Both the position numbers and the translations under genes were made by a program. A DNA stretch of 64,000 nucleotides, from NCBI GenBank assembly GCA_025175895.1, contig CM046005.1, positions 55,534,325 to 55,598,324 on the forward strand, read 5' to 3'. The DNA comes from Wurfbainia villosa (Eukaryota > Streptophyta > Magnoliopsida > Zingiberales > Zingiberaceae). Within the stretch, counting starts at the first letter, position 1. Every line of letters starts with the position of its first letter. Positions 32,638-47,000 of the stretch are shown here, piece after piece. The notes under the pieces were generated by a model, which was given only the letters and a program-made list of their open reading frames with translations, did not search any database and was not told the origin of the DNA.

Positions 32638-33308
32638 TGTTGGTTTTCCGGCACCGCGGCGAGTGTGTGTTCGAACATGTTTCGTAAACAAGTGCACAGC
32701 GGAAGAAATAAAATAATAAATCTAATTTATTACAACATACACACCACACGCATGCATAGTACAACATGTGAAGACATAATCGTAGTTTTAAATTTTGCAA
32801 TAAAAGGAAATTTATTCTACGTATACCTTACGTATCACGTGTAGCAGGAAAGACATCAACCGGAGCGATCCTCGCTAGAATCGCCTCTATCTGTATCCAC
32901 GTCGAGTATCTTCGGAATGACTTCACAAAGTCACGAACCTTGTCTTCGTACGAGCCACTAGCCTCGTGTCGAAGACGATGTGATCGAGAGAAGATCACAA
33001 TCCTAATCAAAATGAGTCCTTAAAAACTCGCTTCTCCGGAGAGGTATTCGTCACCCGTTTGACGAATCCTTCGTCCTCCACCTATGAGGATTACCGGAGA
33101 TCGAATCTCTGGCAAAGTAGCTGCTATTGGAGCTCCAAACATCATCCAAACGATGCTCCGACACGAAATAAACAAGCTGTCCAGAAAACTGGACAGCTTT
33201 GGTGGAGGATAAGCGCCGGCCAAATAAGGAAGCTAGATGCTCACCTTATCGCCAGAGCCAAGGAAGATCACCGGAGGGTCGCTGGCTGAAGCTTGGACGC
33301 CGACAAAT
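32638..33308 (-). repeat. Cb2 3' LTR, first part
   Basis: TGTTGGTTTTCCGGCACCGCG onward, complementary to the end of the Cb1 LTRs, until Ce1 interrupts at CGACAAAT. The AGCTGTCCAG/CTGGACAGCT hairpin is kept (about 33178-33201). Confidence 0.92.
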
Positions 33309-35413
33309 TGTAGGGGGATGCTTCGGAGGCTCATTGGCTCCCATGTCTCCAGATTAAAATTTTCACTAATGAAAGAATTAATCCGGATGGGATGAGTTTC
33401 CTTAGCACAACCTATTCGTCGTCGTGCTAACAACTTAAGTGGTCGCTTGAACAAACTAGTTGTTCAAGCAACACAACTCTTCTAGATGATTAGCCGCGGA
33501 AGAGACGATGGACGGATCGCCGATTTTTGTGTTTGTCTTCGGGGTCCATGATTATACAATATATATACATACGCACACATGTATAATCAACACTAAAAGG
33601 AACATGCTCAGATCTGAAAATAAAATTATAAAACTTTATACCTCACGATCTTCTACTGTATGTCCTATCCTTCTCGTGGACGACGTGCGGACGAAGATCC
33701 TCCACGAGTAGAAGCCTTCTAGATCGCGTTCTTCCCTTTCTTGTCCACTGCGAACAAAGAGAAGAACCAACAAATACCTATCATTTCTAGAACCGGCCAC
33801 CAAATTAGGGAATTTGATGCAACCGCCGGCCAAGGAACAAGTGGATGAGGCGCCGGCCACCAATGGAAGGAGAACCGCCGGCCACTTTGGAGAGTATGGA
33901 GGAGTGAACGCCGGCCACCAATGGAAGGAGAACCGCCGGCCAAGGAATAAGAGAGAGGCCTAGAGGATGGGCGCCGGCCAAGTCTTGATGGAGGAAGATG
34001 GGCGCCAGCAACAAGGAGAAGGAAGATGGTTGCCGCCCAAGCTTTTGCTCCAAACCCTAGCCGCCCACTTTGAGAAGAGCCAAACCCTAACTCCAATTCA
34101 ATTATTCTTGCCGCCCAAGCTTAAGCCTTCTATTTATAGAATTGGGTTTAAGCCTCCTTTAATCTCCACCGTCGGATCTAGGGATTTAATCTCCACCGTC
34201 GGATCTAAGGTTTTATCCCAACCGTCGGATCTAGGGTTTCATCCCAACCGTCGGATCTAGGATTTCATCCCAACCGTCGGATCTAGGGTTTCATCCCATC
34301 CGTCGGATCTAGGGTTTTATCCCAACTGTCGGATCTAGGGATTTAATCCCAACCATCGATTCTAGGGTTTCATCCTAACCATCGGATCTAGGGATTTAAT
34401 CCCAACCGTTGGTTCTAGGGTTTCATCCTAACCATCGGATCTAGGGATTTAATCCCAACCGTTGGTTCTAGGTTTTGTTTTACATTCTTGGATCTAGACT
34501 TCACAAGGATTATATTAGGCTACGATAGGGACCATAAGGAGGAGTTGGATCTTGGCCACCCGATGGATCGGAACCACACAAACTTGATCCATCAATGATG
34601 TTCCATTCCACTAGAGGATCATCATTGAACTACCTCACCAACCCCCATAAATTAATATGGGCTCCATATATTATTCGTACATTAATCTCCCCATGTTTAA
34701 GATATCGAATGTACATCAATTAATTGATTTACTGACCATCAATTAATTAACATCTAATTCCTCGAGTAGTACTACTCAACCTTATCATCATGTTGACTAA
34801 GTCAACCAGCTGGGTTTACATGATGAACCTTATGAGCTCCTCAAGGGGACATCATCAACCTAATATATAGGACACGGTTTCCTCCTATAATCAACGACAC
34901 ACCATGTAAATAATATCATTTCCCAACTTACTGGGCATATTGATTTAATCCATCTAAATCTCACCCACTGGTAAATCAAAGAAATAAATACTAAGTACAT
35001 GTGCCCGTTATTATATCGGGATTAAGAGCATGCACAACATAATATCCGAGGTCCGATTCAATTATGTAGTCAGTACTAAATTGAATCACCTCTATGTCGG
35101 TCCTGCTTAATACACCTAAGTGTACTAGTGTAACTTTATGTTCAAGACAAAACAATACCAAGCTACACTACAACCATGCCAATGGTTTGTCCAAAACCAT
35201 CTTGGTCGTGAGCCTCTACTTATATTTTACAAGGGACTGATAACATGATCTTTTGTGCCACACCAAGCACCATGTTATCTACAATGTAAAATATTAGACA
35301 ATATGCACACATATATAATAAATATATAAAGTGTAAACAATGATCATGTGATTCTTTTTCCAAAATAAAATGTTCATACAAAAAGAGCTAGGCTTTCAGT
35401 ATACATTCCAACA
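33309..35413 (-). repeat. Ce1 left LTR (3' LTR)
   Basis: Holds a perfect hairpin GCTTGAACAA/TTGTTCAAGC type (33446-33470), a GCCGGCC-rich zone (33790-33990), the TATA box on the minus strand near 34131 (TATAAATAG) and a 26-27-bp tandem array (34161-34472). ORFs over the GCCGGCC zone (for example 33719-34096) are not conserved proteins. Confidence 0.94.
34161..34472 (-). repeat. 26-27-bp tandem array with telobox-like motif, Ce1 left LTR
   Basis: About twelve units of the form (element strand) GATCCGACGGTTGGGATGAAACCCTA. Each unit ends in AAACCCTA or a near variant such as AAATCCCTA. The array lies upstream of the LTR TATA box in the element's own direction. The same array is at 41239-41550 and 61551-61870. 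Confidence 0.92.
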
Positions 35414-35446
35414 ATCTCCCACTTATACTAAAAGACTATGCCGTCA

Positions 35447-38209
35447 TCACTCTGCCATACATCTGATCCCCATGTCCTCCTCATGCCTATCAAACGCTTT
35501 TGCTGGAAGGGCCTTAGTGAATGGATCCGCCAGGTTATCCTCTGATGAAATCTTGGCGACAGCAACTTGTCCTCACTTTACGATCTCTCGTATAAGGTGG
35601 TACTTGCACTCTATGTGTTTACTCGCCTTATGGTCTCGTGGTTCCTTCGAGTTTGCAACTGCACCACTATTATCATAATAAATTGTGATAGTTCTGGGCA
35701 AACCAGGAATCACATCCAAGTCCATCAAGAAGTTCCTGAGCCATACAACTTCCTTGGCTGCCTCAGAGGCTGCCACATACTCAGCTTCCATGGTAGAGTC
35801 CGCCACGCATTTCTACTTGACACTCCTCCATACTATGGCTCCACCTCCATAAGTAAACACAAACCCCGAGGTATACTTACTCTTGTCCCTATCTGATTGG
35901 AAATCTGAATCTGTGTAACCCACAGAGACTAATTGATCTGCCCGGTAAACCAGCATATAATCCCTCGTCCTTCTCAGGTACTTCAATATATGCTTTACCA
36001 CAGTCCAATGTCCCTGTCCAGGATTACTTTGATATCTGCTAACCATGCCCACGGCAAAGCAGATATCCGGTCTTGTACACAACATAGCATACATGAGGCT
36101 TCCTACTGCCGAAGCATAAGGAACCGCCTTTATGTCCTCTATCTCCTTTGATGTTTTGGGACACATCTCTTTAGATAAAGGAACTCCATGCCTAAAAGGT
36201 AGAAAACCTTTCTTGGAGTTCTGCATGCTAAAACGAGCAAGGATAGTGTCAATGTATGAAGCTTGAGACAAGCACAACATCCTTTTCTTGCGATCCCTTA
36301 TAACTTTGATCCCAAGGATGTGTCCCACTTCTCCCAAGTCCTTCATGTCAAACTGTTTGGACAACCATACCCTTACGTCTGATAACACTTTGATATTGTT
36401 GCCAACTAACAAAATGTCATCTACATATAGTACAAGAAATACCACTACGTTTCCGTCACATCTCTTGTATACACAAGGCTCATCCAGACTTTGAATAAAT
36501 CCATATGACTGAATTACCTCATCAAAGCGGATGTTCCAAGATCTAGAAGCTTGCTTCAATCCATAAATGGACCGATTAAGCTTACATACAAGATGCTCTT
36601 TGCCTTTAGCAATGAATCCCTCTGGTTGCCGCATATAGATGTTCTCCTCAAGACTTCCGTTAAGGAAAGCTGTCTTGACATCCATCTGCCAAATCTCATA
36701 ATCCATATGAGCAGCTATAGGTAAGAGAATCTGGATAGACTTAAGCATAGCTACCGGCGAAAAGGTCTCCTCATAATCGATACCCTCTTTCTGAGTATAC
36801 CCTTTCGCAACAAGCCTAGCTTTAAAGGTCTCAACCTTCCCGTCTACTCCTCTCTTTCTATTGTAGATCCACTTGCATCCAATGGCTTTTACACCATCGG
36901 GTGGTTCTACTAGCTCCCAGACTTGATTAGAATCCATAGATTCTATCTCTGAATTCATCGCACTTTGCCAAGATGCCGCATCTCTATCTTGGAGTGCCTC
37001 GTCATATGTCCAGGGATCCGGTTCATGTTCACCAGGGACTAAGTCCGAAGACTCTCCCAAAAACATGAATCTCTCGGGTTGTCTAACAACCCTCCCACTA
37101 CAATGAGGTGCCTCTTGTGTATACTCTGTGACACGCGGTGCAGTGACTTGTGGTGTCTCCTCTTGTACCGGTGGTACTGAAGTCGGGACTTCCCCTGTTA
37201 ACTCCTCAAGAACAATCCTACTCGTGGGCTTGTGGTTCATCACATAGTCCTCCTCTAGAAATCTGGCATTCGTACTCACGATCACCTTCTGATCTCTAGG
37301 GGTATAGAATAAACCACCCTTTGTTCCCTTAGGGTAGCCAACAAACAAGCGTACTTCTGTACGAGATTCCAACTTACCAGCATCTCCCTTCAGCACATGT
37401 GCTGGACTACCCCAAATTCGAATATATCTTAGACTAGACTTTCGCCCAATCCACAACTCTGTGGGAGTAGAGGGTACTGACTTAGATGGAACTAAGTTCA
37501 GAATATGTGCTGCTGTTTCCAGAGCAAACCCCCAGAACGAATCAGGTAACTCAGAATAACTCATCATCGATCTGACCATCTCCATAAGAGTCCTATTCCT
37601 TCGCTCCGCCACACCATTCTGCTGGGGTGTGCCAGGTGCGGACAATTGGGATTGAATCCCAGCCTCTGATAAGTAACTCCTAAACTCTCCCAAGAGGTAC
37701 TCGCCACCACGATTAGATCGTAATGTCTTGATACTTTTACCTTGACGGTTCTCCACATCAGCCTTGAATTCTTTGAACCTGTCAAAGCATTCAGACTTGC
37801 GGCGCATCAAGTAAATGTATCCATATCTTGAATAATCGTCTATAAAAGAGACGAAATATTCAAAACCACCTCTTTCCTGGATAGACATAGGACCGCACAA
37901 ATCAGAATGAACCAATTCTAACACATCTTTGGCTCTATACCCCTTGGCCTTGAAAGGCCTCTTGGTCATTTTACCTTCCAAGCAAGATTCGCAGGTTGGG
38001 AGATCCTCCACCACTAATGAACCCAAAGGTCCATCAGCTATCAACCTTTGAATTCTACTTAGGTTAATATGACCAAGCCTTAGATGCCAAAGATATGTTT
38101 GGTTCATTTGCGAAGGTTCTTTTCTCTTATTAGATTTAGAAGATGAGTTATTTACTTCTATATACATCGTGGGAGTTTTCGGTTCAAGAGTATATAAATT
38201 GCCAACCAA
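35447..38209 (-). pseudogene. Ce1 pol (integrase, RT, RNase H), two in-frame stops
   Basis: Read from 38209 down. One frame holds the pre-integrase zinc motif (WHLRLGHINLSRI ... CESCLEGKMT), the integrase core (HSDLCGPM, DDYSRYGYIYLM, TPQQNGVAERRNRTL), RT (CKWIYNRKRGVDGK) with YVDD at 36416-36427, and RNase H. A TAG at 35813-35815 and a TGA at 35573-35575 interrupt RNase H, after which the frame continues to its natural end (...GIRCMAE, stop at 35447). This is the longest open stretch in the window (798 codons). Protease is upstream in the damaged part. Integrase before RT marks Ty1/copia. With no gag it cannot act alone. Confidence 0.93.
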
Positions 38210-39322
38210 TGTACTGTATCAGTATAATCTCCTATTCCTTTTATAACCACTTTGTCATTAAAAGAAATGTAATATCCATCCATAAACAATTTAGAAATCA
38301 AATTAAATTCTTTCTAAAAGTAGGTACATAAAGACAATTTCTCAAAACCAAAACTTTATTCCTATCAAAAGATAAATAAACGCCTCCCAATCGCAATAGC
38401 CGCCACCAAGCATTGCCCATGAAGACGGTAATCTCTCCTCACTAGTCATCGAGTTTCGAACTCGCAAAGTATTGTAGACATGATCGCTGGCTCAGATCTA
38501 CACACCGTAATCGTAGATAACACCGCTAAACATGTATCAACAAATAAACAAGAAGATATACCTTTGTACTTTCGAGGACACCGCCTTCCAATGTCCAAAT
38601 TGTCAAGTGAAGCACTTGCCTTTTGGCTTCTTCACTCGCCTAAGGTCCCACCGCCACCTTCGCCCACCTTGCTTCTTCTTCTTCTTACCTTTGGTTTAGA
38701 GGAAGAAACCTTCCGAGCGACCATGGCTTGAGCACTTTGATGAAAAGCCTTTGCCGCTGGAGTTACACGAAGCTCCGCCAACGAATACAACCTCTTGTTC
38801 ATGTTGTAGTTGATGCGTAACTGATCAAAACTCCTAGGAAGAGACTGGATAATGATATCGACCTTGGTTTCACCATCGATCTCAGGTCCGAGGACTTCCA
38901 TCTAATTAAGATGAGCCATCATATTGAGAACATGATCCCTAACGGTGTTCCTCGATCATGGTGGTTGTCATCAAGTTTCATCGCCTTCCTATCTAGCCGC
39001 CTCTACTCGATGATGTCCAAAAAGTTCCTTGAGATTGAAGATCATGTCATAAGTCGCTATGGCTGGCTCGATCGATGTTGCAAAGACATTTGACATAGAT
39101 GCCAAAATGTAACACCGCGCCATCTCATCCGCCTTGACCCATTTCTTATAACGCTTCTTTCTCTTTTCATCGAGTCATCGAGGGCTTAGGAGGACAGACC
39201 TCAAAGAGTACAAATTTGTACTCCTCCATAGTTAAGACAATATCCGATTTCTTTCCAATCAATGTAGTTTGGTCCAAGAAGTTTGTTTTCTTTAAAATCA
39301 CAAGAAGTGGGTTGAAAGCCAT
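38210..39322 (-). pseudogene. Ce1 gag and protease region, heavily broken
   Basis: Gag starts at 39322 (MAFNPLLVILKK, the same start as Ce2 at 63801: MAFNPLAVILKENKLTG), then runs into frameshifts and stops. A piece at 38632-38901 reads MEVLGPEIDGETKVDIIIQS and SLPRSFDQLRINYN, typical of the UBN2-type gag of copia elements. No intact zinc knuckle or protease DTG/DSG motif could be read between 38210 and 38630. Damage here is far heavier than in the adjoining pol. Confidence 0.85.
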
Positions 39323-40367
39323 TTGAAAATCCTAAAAATCACAATGATCAAAATATTAGATTTCAAATATTATTGATTCCTCAAAAACAATAAAATTCCG
39401 AAATCAACCAACACCTCAAAACACCGAGAATATCGCATGCCACGATAGTGTGGACGTATACGAATTCTACATTTGTAAGAGGAGGTTTTACCCATTAATT
39501 TTATTATCTTGTCAACCTTACTTTTTGACAAATAAAATTAATAGTTGGTTCCTCTTTGACCCTACAAATAAAAGCAGTGACTCCGATGGGGAGGATACTT
39601 TTTATTTGCATCTAAGTGTGCACCATTACACGATACTAAGGGAATTATTTCGGATTATGTGCCTTACCGATGGGGAAGTACACACGCTCCTTAATAATTT
39701 CCTATAACCATTATTTGACCTAGTGATCCGCAAACAAACCCATCCGATGGGGAGGAAGGCACTCAGAGCCAACGTGCAAGTTTGTTGCATCACACGTCAA
39801 ATTGTAATGGAGGCCGCGGGAATTAATTAAAATGTCCCTCTCCCACTTAGTAAATTGAAAATGAGGAATTTTAAAACATACACAACATGCATATAAAACA
39901 AATAAGCAATAAATATGGAAAAAACAGAATTTTTCCAACTATTATGGCAATGTCCTCCAATATGTATCCCGTCGTGTCGCCACCTCGTCCGCTCCATCTT
40001 TTCCCGTGTGCAAGTCACCAAAGAGATCCGAGCCGAGATTAAGCTATTTTAATTTACATCCATCGATCCTATACTCCACGAAGGAGTGTACAAATAATCT
40101 AGATCGAAAGTAAACTAAAATAAGCGGCTAAACAATATCGTATTTAATTACAAAAATTAAATACTAATCTAGCCTCGTCAACCCCGAGGATTCAAATAAT
40201 AAATATTTACACACATCCAATCACATACACACATATGGCCATAAAAGTCGGATCTTATGCCTGCAACCAAAGAGTTAAACTATGCATATCCTACTATTAT
40301 CCGGCACATATAATATATGAAAAAGTGCATAAAAATTAACCGAATCCCAAACACACAAAACCGGAAA
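39323..40367 (-). other. Ce1 untranslated leader
   Basis: About 1 kb between gag and PBS with no supported ORF. It matches the Ce2 leader (62757-63800) in reverse, for example the GGGAATTAATTAAAATGTCCCTCTCCCACTTAG-type stretch near 39819. Confidence 0.8.
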
Positions 40368-40386
40368 CCGTGGCTCTGATACCAAT
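40368..40386 (-). other. Ce1 primer-binding site (complement)
   Basis: CCGTGGCTCTGATACCAAT, complement of ATTGGTATCAGAGCCACGG; initiator Met tRNA type. Confidence 0.93.
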
Positions 40387-42491
40387 TGTAGGGGGATGCT
40401 TCGGAGGCTCATTGACTCCCATGTCCCCGGATTAAAATTTTCACTAATGAAAGAATTAATCCGGATGGGATGAGTTTCCTTAGCACAACCTATTCGTCGT
40501 CGTGCTAACAACTTGAGTGGTCGCTTGAACAAACTAGTTGTTCAAGCAACACAACTCTTCTAGTTGATTAGCCGCGGAAGAGACGACGGACGGATCGCCG
40601 GTTTTTGTGTTTGTCTTCGGGGTCCATGATTATACAATATATATACATACACACACATGTATAATCAACACTAAAAGGAACATGCTCAGATCTGAAAATA
40701 AAGTTATAAAACTTTATACCTCACGATCTTCTACCGTATGTCCTATCCTTCTCGTGGACGACGTGTGGACGAAGATCCTCCACGAGAAGAAGTCTTCTAG
40801 ATCACGTTCTTCACTTCCTTGTCCGCTGCGAACAAAGAGAAGAACAAACAAATACCTATTCTTTCTAGAACCGGCCACTAAATTAGGGAATTTGATGCAA
40901 CCGCCGGCCAAGGAACAAGTGGATAAGGCACCGGCCACCAATGGAAGGGGAACCGCCGGCCACTTTGGAGAGTATGGAGGAGTGAACGCCGGCCACCAAT
41001 GGAAGGAGAACCGCCGGCCAAGGAATAAGAGAGAGGCCTAGAGGATGGGCGCCGGCCAAGTCTTGATGGAGGAAGATGGGCGCCGGCAACAAGGAGAAGG
41101 AAGATGGTTGCCGCCCAAGCTTTTGCTCCAAACCCTAGCCGCTCACTTTGAGAAGAGCCAAACCCTAACTCCAATTCAATTATTCTTGCCACCGAAGCTT
41201 AAGCCTTCTATTTATAGAATTGGGCTTAAGCCTCCTTTAATCTTCACCGTCGAATCTAGGGATTTAATCTCCACCATCGGATCTAGGGTTTTATCACAAC
41301 CGTCGGATCTAGGGTTTCATCCCAACCGTCGGATCTAGGATTTCATCCCAACCGTCGGATCTAGGGTTTCATCCCATCCGTCGGATCTAGGGTTTTATCC
41401 CAACCGTCGGATCTAGGGATTTAATCCCAACCGTCGATTCTAGGGTTTCATCCTAACCATCGGATCTAGGGATTTAATCCCAACCGTTGGTTCTAGGGTT
41501 TCATCCTAACCATCGGATCTAGGGATTTAATCCCAACCGTTGGTTCTAGGTTTTGTTTTACATTCTTGGATCTAGACTTCACAAGGATTATATTAGGCTA
41601 CGATAGGGACCATAAGGAGGAGTTGGATCTTGGCCACCCGATGGATCGGAACCACACAAACTTGATCCATCAATGATGTTCCATTCCACTAGAGGATCAT
41701 CATTGAACTACCTCACCAACCCCCATAAATTAATATGGGCTCCATATATTATTCGTACATTAATCTCCCCGTGTTTAAGATATCGAATGTCCGTCAATTA
41801 ATTGATTTACTGACCATCAATTAATTAACATCTAATTCCTCGAGTAGTACCACTCAACCTTATCATCATGTTGTCTAAGTCAACCAGCTGGGTTTACATG
41901 ATGAACCTTATGAGCTCCTCAAGGGGACATCATCAACCTAATATATAGGACACGGTTTCCTCCTATAATCAACGACACACCATGTAAATAATATCATTTC
42001 CCAACTTACCGGACATATTGATTTAATCCATCTAAATCTCACCCTCTGGTAAATCAAAGAAATAAATACTAAGTACATGTGCCCGTTATTATATCGGGAT
42101 TAAGAGCATGCACAACATAATATCTGAGGTCCGATTCAATTATGTAGTCAGTACTAAATTGAATAACCTCTATATCGGTCCTGCTCAATACACCTAAGTG
42201 TACTAGTGTAACTTTATGTTCAAGACAAAACAATACCAAGCTACACTACATCCATGCCAATGGTTTGTCCAAAACCATCTTGGTCGTGAGCCTCTACTTA
42301 TATTTTACAAGGGACTGATAACATGATTTTCTGTGCCACACCAAGCACCATGTTATCTACAATGTAAAATATTAGACAATATGCACACATATATAATAAA
42401 TATATAAAGTGCAAACAATGATCATGTGATTATTTTTCCAAAATAAAATGTTCATACAAAAAGAGCTAGGCTTTCAGTATACATTCCAACA
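40387..42491 (-). repeat. Ce1 right LTR (5' LTR)
   Basis: Same length as the left copy (2,105 bp), with scattered single-base differences. The 26-27-bp array is at 41239-41550 and the hairpin near 40524-40548. Confidence 0.94.
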
Positions 42492-42496
42492 CAAAG

Positions 42497-44006
42497 ATCT
42501 TGGACGGCGGCACAAAGGTGAGCGGCGGCTAGGGTATGGGCGCCGCCCACAAGAGGAGAAAAGGGAGGGGCGGCAACTTGGATTAGGTCTCGCATTAAAC
42601 CCTTGAGCCCTATTTTATAGAGAACAAATTCTTCTAATGGTTATTGGTTCATAACCAAAACCCATTAACCCGCTCCATTAATTTAAGTTAAAATAAACCA
42701 AACCGATTTGGTCTATTTTAAGTTAAAAGGAACCGAACCAACTTTGGTTCATTCGTTTAAAACAAACCAAACCCCTTTGGTTTATTCTCCACCATTGGAT
42801 TAGAACTGAACCAATTTGGTTCATCCATCATGTCTTCATAAGACACGACCCATCCACGCTTCCATTGCGCCTAAAATGATTTCATGCTCGCTCCTTGTTT
42901 GGTCCAACCAAACCTAGTTTCTCTCGGTCTGAGAATCTCATTCTCAAGCTCATTTTAAATCCTTCGGATTACGCTCGTTGTGCGTGTGACCAAATAGGTT
43001 CTCGATTTGTGTTGGCCATCTATAATTAACCATTAATTTTAGAATGATCATGAGTGACACCTAGTAGTACATCATGATCTCCAATTAATCGAAAAGATCA
43101 ACGGTTGATCCAGAACTATTTCTGAAACCCTTCAGCAACTACAAAGAATCGTGCCCCATTCCCTTCACTCATCTTATACCCACTTGGTTCAGAACATGGT
43201 CTATAGTGTCATTCCCCACTAGGTTGACTACGTCACACCTAGCCCAAGTATCATTTCCTTGTCCTACGGATTCTAGTTACTACACATGTAACCAAGAGTA
43301 CCTTACTCTATACATGTAATGTTTTGTCCAAAGACTTTAGTAACAATCCGACGAGAGGCCATAGGTATACATCTCCTCGTAAGGAGTGGTGAATCCTTTA
43401 TAGGCTATTCAAACACCTTCGATTACTTCGATTAATATCCAATCATCCCGGGTCCACATCTCCTCAGAGATGCTTGCTTAAGATGTCAAAGCATAAGTCT
43501 TCATGACCAAGATGACTTGAATACCGCAAGTCAAAGGAACATCGCACTTAAGATGCAATAAGAACTTCATTGACATATCCATATATGTAGAGAACCATAT
43601 GAAGTTTTATAGCTGGTCACTCCAATGAACTAGTTACCATAACTAGCATCCACAATTAACTCCGGACATCATAATGTCTCCAGCCAGTGAGAATCAACTG
43701 CTTAGATACACCAAAGAGTATACCTCGTGCTAGTCTCGACAGAATTGATAGTGTCTAAATCCATCAATTCATCGACTAGGGATAATTCCGATACATTACA
43801 ATTACACATGTAGAGATACTCACTAGTTGTGATCCAATCATAAATTCTCTCATGCTGTGAATCGTATCGTGGACATTCGTAAATGAGTTTAAGATCCAAT
43901 CAAATACATGAAAACATGTATACTCAAATAGTGAATCTTCATTTATCATATAAATGATTCAAACATAAGATGATTGCCTTAGGACTTCTCTCATATATTA
44001 CTAACA
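42497..44006 (-). repeat. Cb2 3' LTR, second part
   Basis: Resumes with ATCTTGGACGGCGGCAC, which follows the Ce1 insertion point in the Cb2 5' LTR (49683). It ends TATATTACTAACA, complement of the TGTTAGT start, then AACTCCCACTTGGCC (polypurine complement). Confidence 0.92.
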
Positions 44007-44020
44007 AACTCCCACTTGGC

Positions 44021-47000
44021 CTAATGTCAATCGCCATGGTATCCAATACCATAAGCTCTAACATGATCCTCAAACTTACTTTGAGGTAAGGCCTTAGTTA
44101 AAGGATCCACTAAGTTCCTTTTAGTGGGAATCTTCTCGATTTTTATTTCCTTCCTACTTATGATCTCTCTGATCAAATAATAGCGGTGAAACACATATTT
44201 GGATCATTGATGAGACCACATCAAGTTCAGAAATGAACTCCTTAATCCAAACTGCTTCCTTTTCTACTTCCGAAGCTGTAATGTATTATGCCTCAGTGGT
44301 AGAATTTGCTACAGTGTCTTGTTTGGAACTTTTCCAACTCACTGCGCCCCCATTCAAGGTGAACACATATCCAGACTGAGACCTGGAATCATCCTTATCT
44401 GTCTGGAAGCTGGCATCCGTATACACGCGTATCACCATATCCCCTTCTCCATATATTAGGAACACATCCTTAGTTCTTCTCAAGTACTTAAGGATTGTCT
44501 TAACAGTCGCCCAATGATCTATTCCTGGATCAGACTGATATCTACTCGTGACACTCAGAGCATACGATACATCGAGTCTCGTACATAACATAACATACAT
44601 GATAGATCCTATTGTGGATGCATAGGGAATCTTACTCATGCAAATCCACTCGTCTTCTGTGCACGGACACATAGAATTTGAAAGGTGTATCCCATGCCTG
44701 ATGGGTAGGAAACCTTTTTTGGATTCTGACATGCTAAACCTCTTTAGCACTCGGTTTATATATGTAGACTGCAAAAGACCAAGCAACTATTTTGATCTAT
44801 CTCTATAGATCTTAATCCCGAGGATGTAGGTTGCTTCTCCCAAGTATTTCATGGAGAATGTCTTGGACAACCAAATCTTAACTGACTGTAACACTGAAAC
44901 ATCATTTCCTATAAGTAATATGTCATCGACATACAATACTAGGAACACGACTGCACTCCCACTAACCTTCTTGTACACATAGGGTTCGTCTGGATTTTGT
45001 GAGAAATCAAACTTTTTGATTGTCTCATCAAAACGAATATTCCAGCTCCTGGATGCTTGCTTCAATCCATATATGGACCGTCACAATTTGCATACCTTAG
45101 TTTTATCAACCGATGTGAAACCCTCAGGTTGTATCATATACACATCCTCGAGCAGGTTTCCATTAAGGAAAGATGTTTTCACATCCATTTGTCATATCTC
45201 ATAATCATAATGAGCCGCTATGGTCAGGAGCATCCGAATGGATTTAAGCATAGCAACATGCGAATAGGTTTCATCATAATCAACACCTTGCTTTTGACGA
45301 TATCCTTTCGCCACCAGTCTAGCCTTATAGGTAATCACATTACCATCCATGTCAGTTTTCTTCTTGAAAACCCACTTGTACCCTATAGGTTTTATGCCTT
45401 CAGGTGGGTCAACCAAGTTCCAAACTTGGTTTTCATACATGAAATCCATTTCTGACTTCATGACTTCAAGCCACTTATCCATTTCTGAACTTGTCAGAAC
45501 TTCTTCATAACTGGTAGGCTCCTCATCATCAATGAGTAACGTCGTTCGATTCACTTATAAGAAATCCATATCTCTCAGGAATATTGCGTGTTCTACCAGA
45601 TCTACGAAGATGTGGTGTCACAATAGATCCAGCCGATGGCTCATCACTATGAGTTATTGGTTGTTATGCTTCACTAGGTATCTCATCAATGTCTATTTGA
45701 GTCTCTCGAGCCTCCTCAAGCTCGACGACACTCCCACTGTTTTCTTGCAAGAGAAACTCTTTCTCTAGAAACACAACATGCCTTAAAACAAACACCTTTT
45801 GTTCCACAGGATGATAGAATTGGTAACTCCTTATTTCCTTAGGGTATCCAATAAATAGATATTTATCAGACTTAGCATCCAATTTGTCTGATACAGTCTG
45901 CTTCACATAAGCAGGACAACCCCATATCTTCAAGTAAGATACATGAGGTTTCTTACTATTCCATATCTCATATGGAGTAGTAGAGACTACCTTGGTTGGC
46001 ATTCTGTTTAACAAGTAAACAGTTGTCTGAAGTGCATAGCCCCAAAAGGACTTGGGAAGATTCGCATGATTCATCATTGACCTGACCATGTCCAACAAGG
46101 TCCGGTTATGCCTCTCAGATACACCATTATGCTGTGGTGTATATGGCGGAGTCCATTGAGACAATATACCATTGTCTCTTAGATTATCAAGAAACTCTTG
46201 ACTTAAGTATTCACCACCTCGATCCGATAGAAGTATTTTAATACTCTTGTCATGTTGTTTCTCTACTTCATTTCTGAATTCTTTGAACCTTTCAAAGGCT
46301 TTAGACTTGTGTTTCATCAAGAACACATACCCAAATTGTGAGTGATAATCGGTGAAGGTAATGAAGTAGCTATAGCCTCCTAAAGCTTGAGTTGACATAG
46401 GTCCACATACATCAGTATGTATTAGACCTAGTAACTCTCCCACTCGTTCACCTTTTCCTGTAAAAGGTAACTTAGTCATCTTGCCTTTTAAGCATGATTC
46501 ACATGTATCGTATGAATCCAATTCAAACGATTCCAGAATTCCACATCAGTGTAATTCGGACATGTATTTCTTGCTTGCATGGCCAAGATGACAATGCCAC
46601 ATATAGGAGTCTAATTGATTATCCTTTCGAGCACGCTTGTTGCTCGCTTCGATATTGAAAATGTCACTGGATACGTCCAACGTATAAATACTTTCTTAAA
46701 GTTCCAATCTCATAAAGAACTCCATTCAAAGTTATGTAACAATAATTGTTACTAAAAGACAAATGGTACCCATTTCTATTTAAACAAGAAATAGAAATGA
46801 TGTTCTTTATCAACGAAGGAACATAAAAGCAATTGTCCAGATCTAAGACAAGTCCTGCAAGGAGTTTCAACAAATAGGTTCCGATGGCGAGTGCAGCAAC
46901 CTTTGCTCCATTCCCAACACATAAATTTGACTCTCCCTTGATGAGTCTTCTTCTATTTCTTAGCCCCTGTATGTCATTACATATATGTGAGCCACACCCA

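Larger units (their letters stand above)
33309..42491 (-). mobile_element. Ce1: copia element family e
   Basis: LTRs 33309-35413 and 40387-42491, each 2,105 bp (TGTAGGGGGATG ... ATTCCAACA). The PBS complement (GGCTCTGATACCAAT) is beside the right LTR and the polypurine complement (ATCTCCCACTTATAC) beside the left, so it is on the minus strand. The TSD is CAAAT (33304-33308) and CAAAG (42492-42496), one mismatch. It interrupts the Cb2 3' LTR at a point where the Cb2 5' LTR reads straight through (about 49680). Full length is 9,183 bp with damaged gag and a nearly open pol. Confidence 0.94.

Noticed and set aside
33719..34260. ORFs of 60-125 codons over the GCCGGCC-rich part of the Ce LTRs (also 40607-41338 and 61767-62403)
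   Set aside because: Present on both strands with changed frames between LTR copies; base composition effect, no domain.
34161..34472. Interstitial telomere repeat (TTTAGGG) array
   Set aside because: The unit is 26-27 bp and only contains a telobox-like word; it is not a run of 7-bp telomere repeats.
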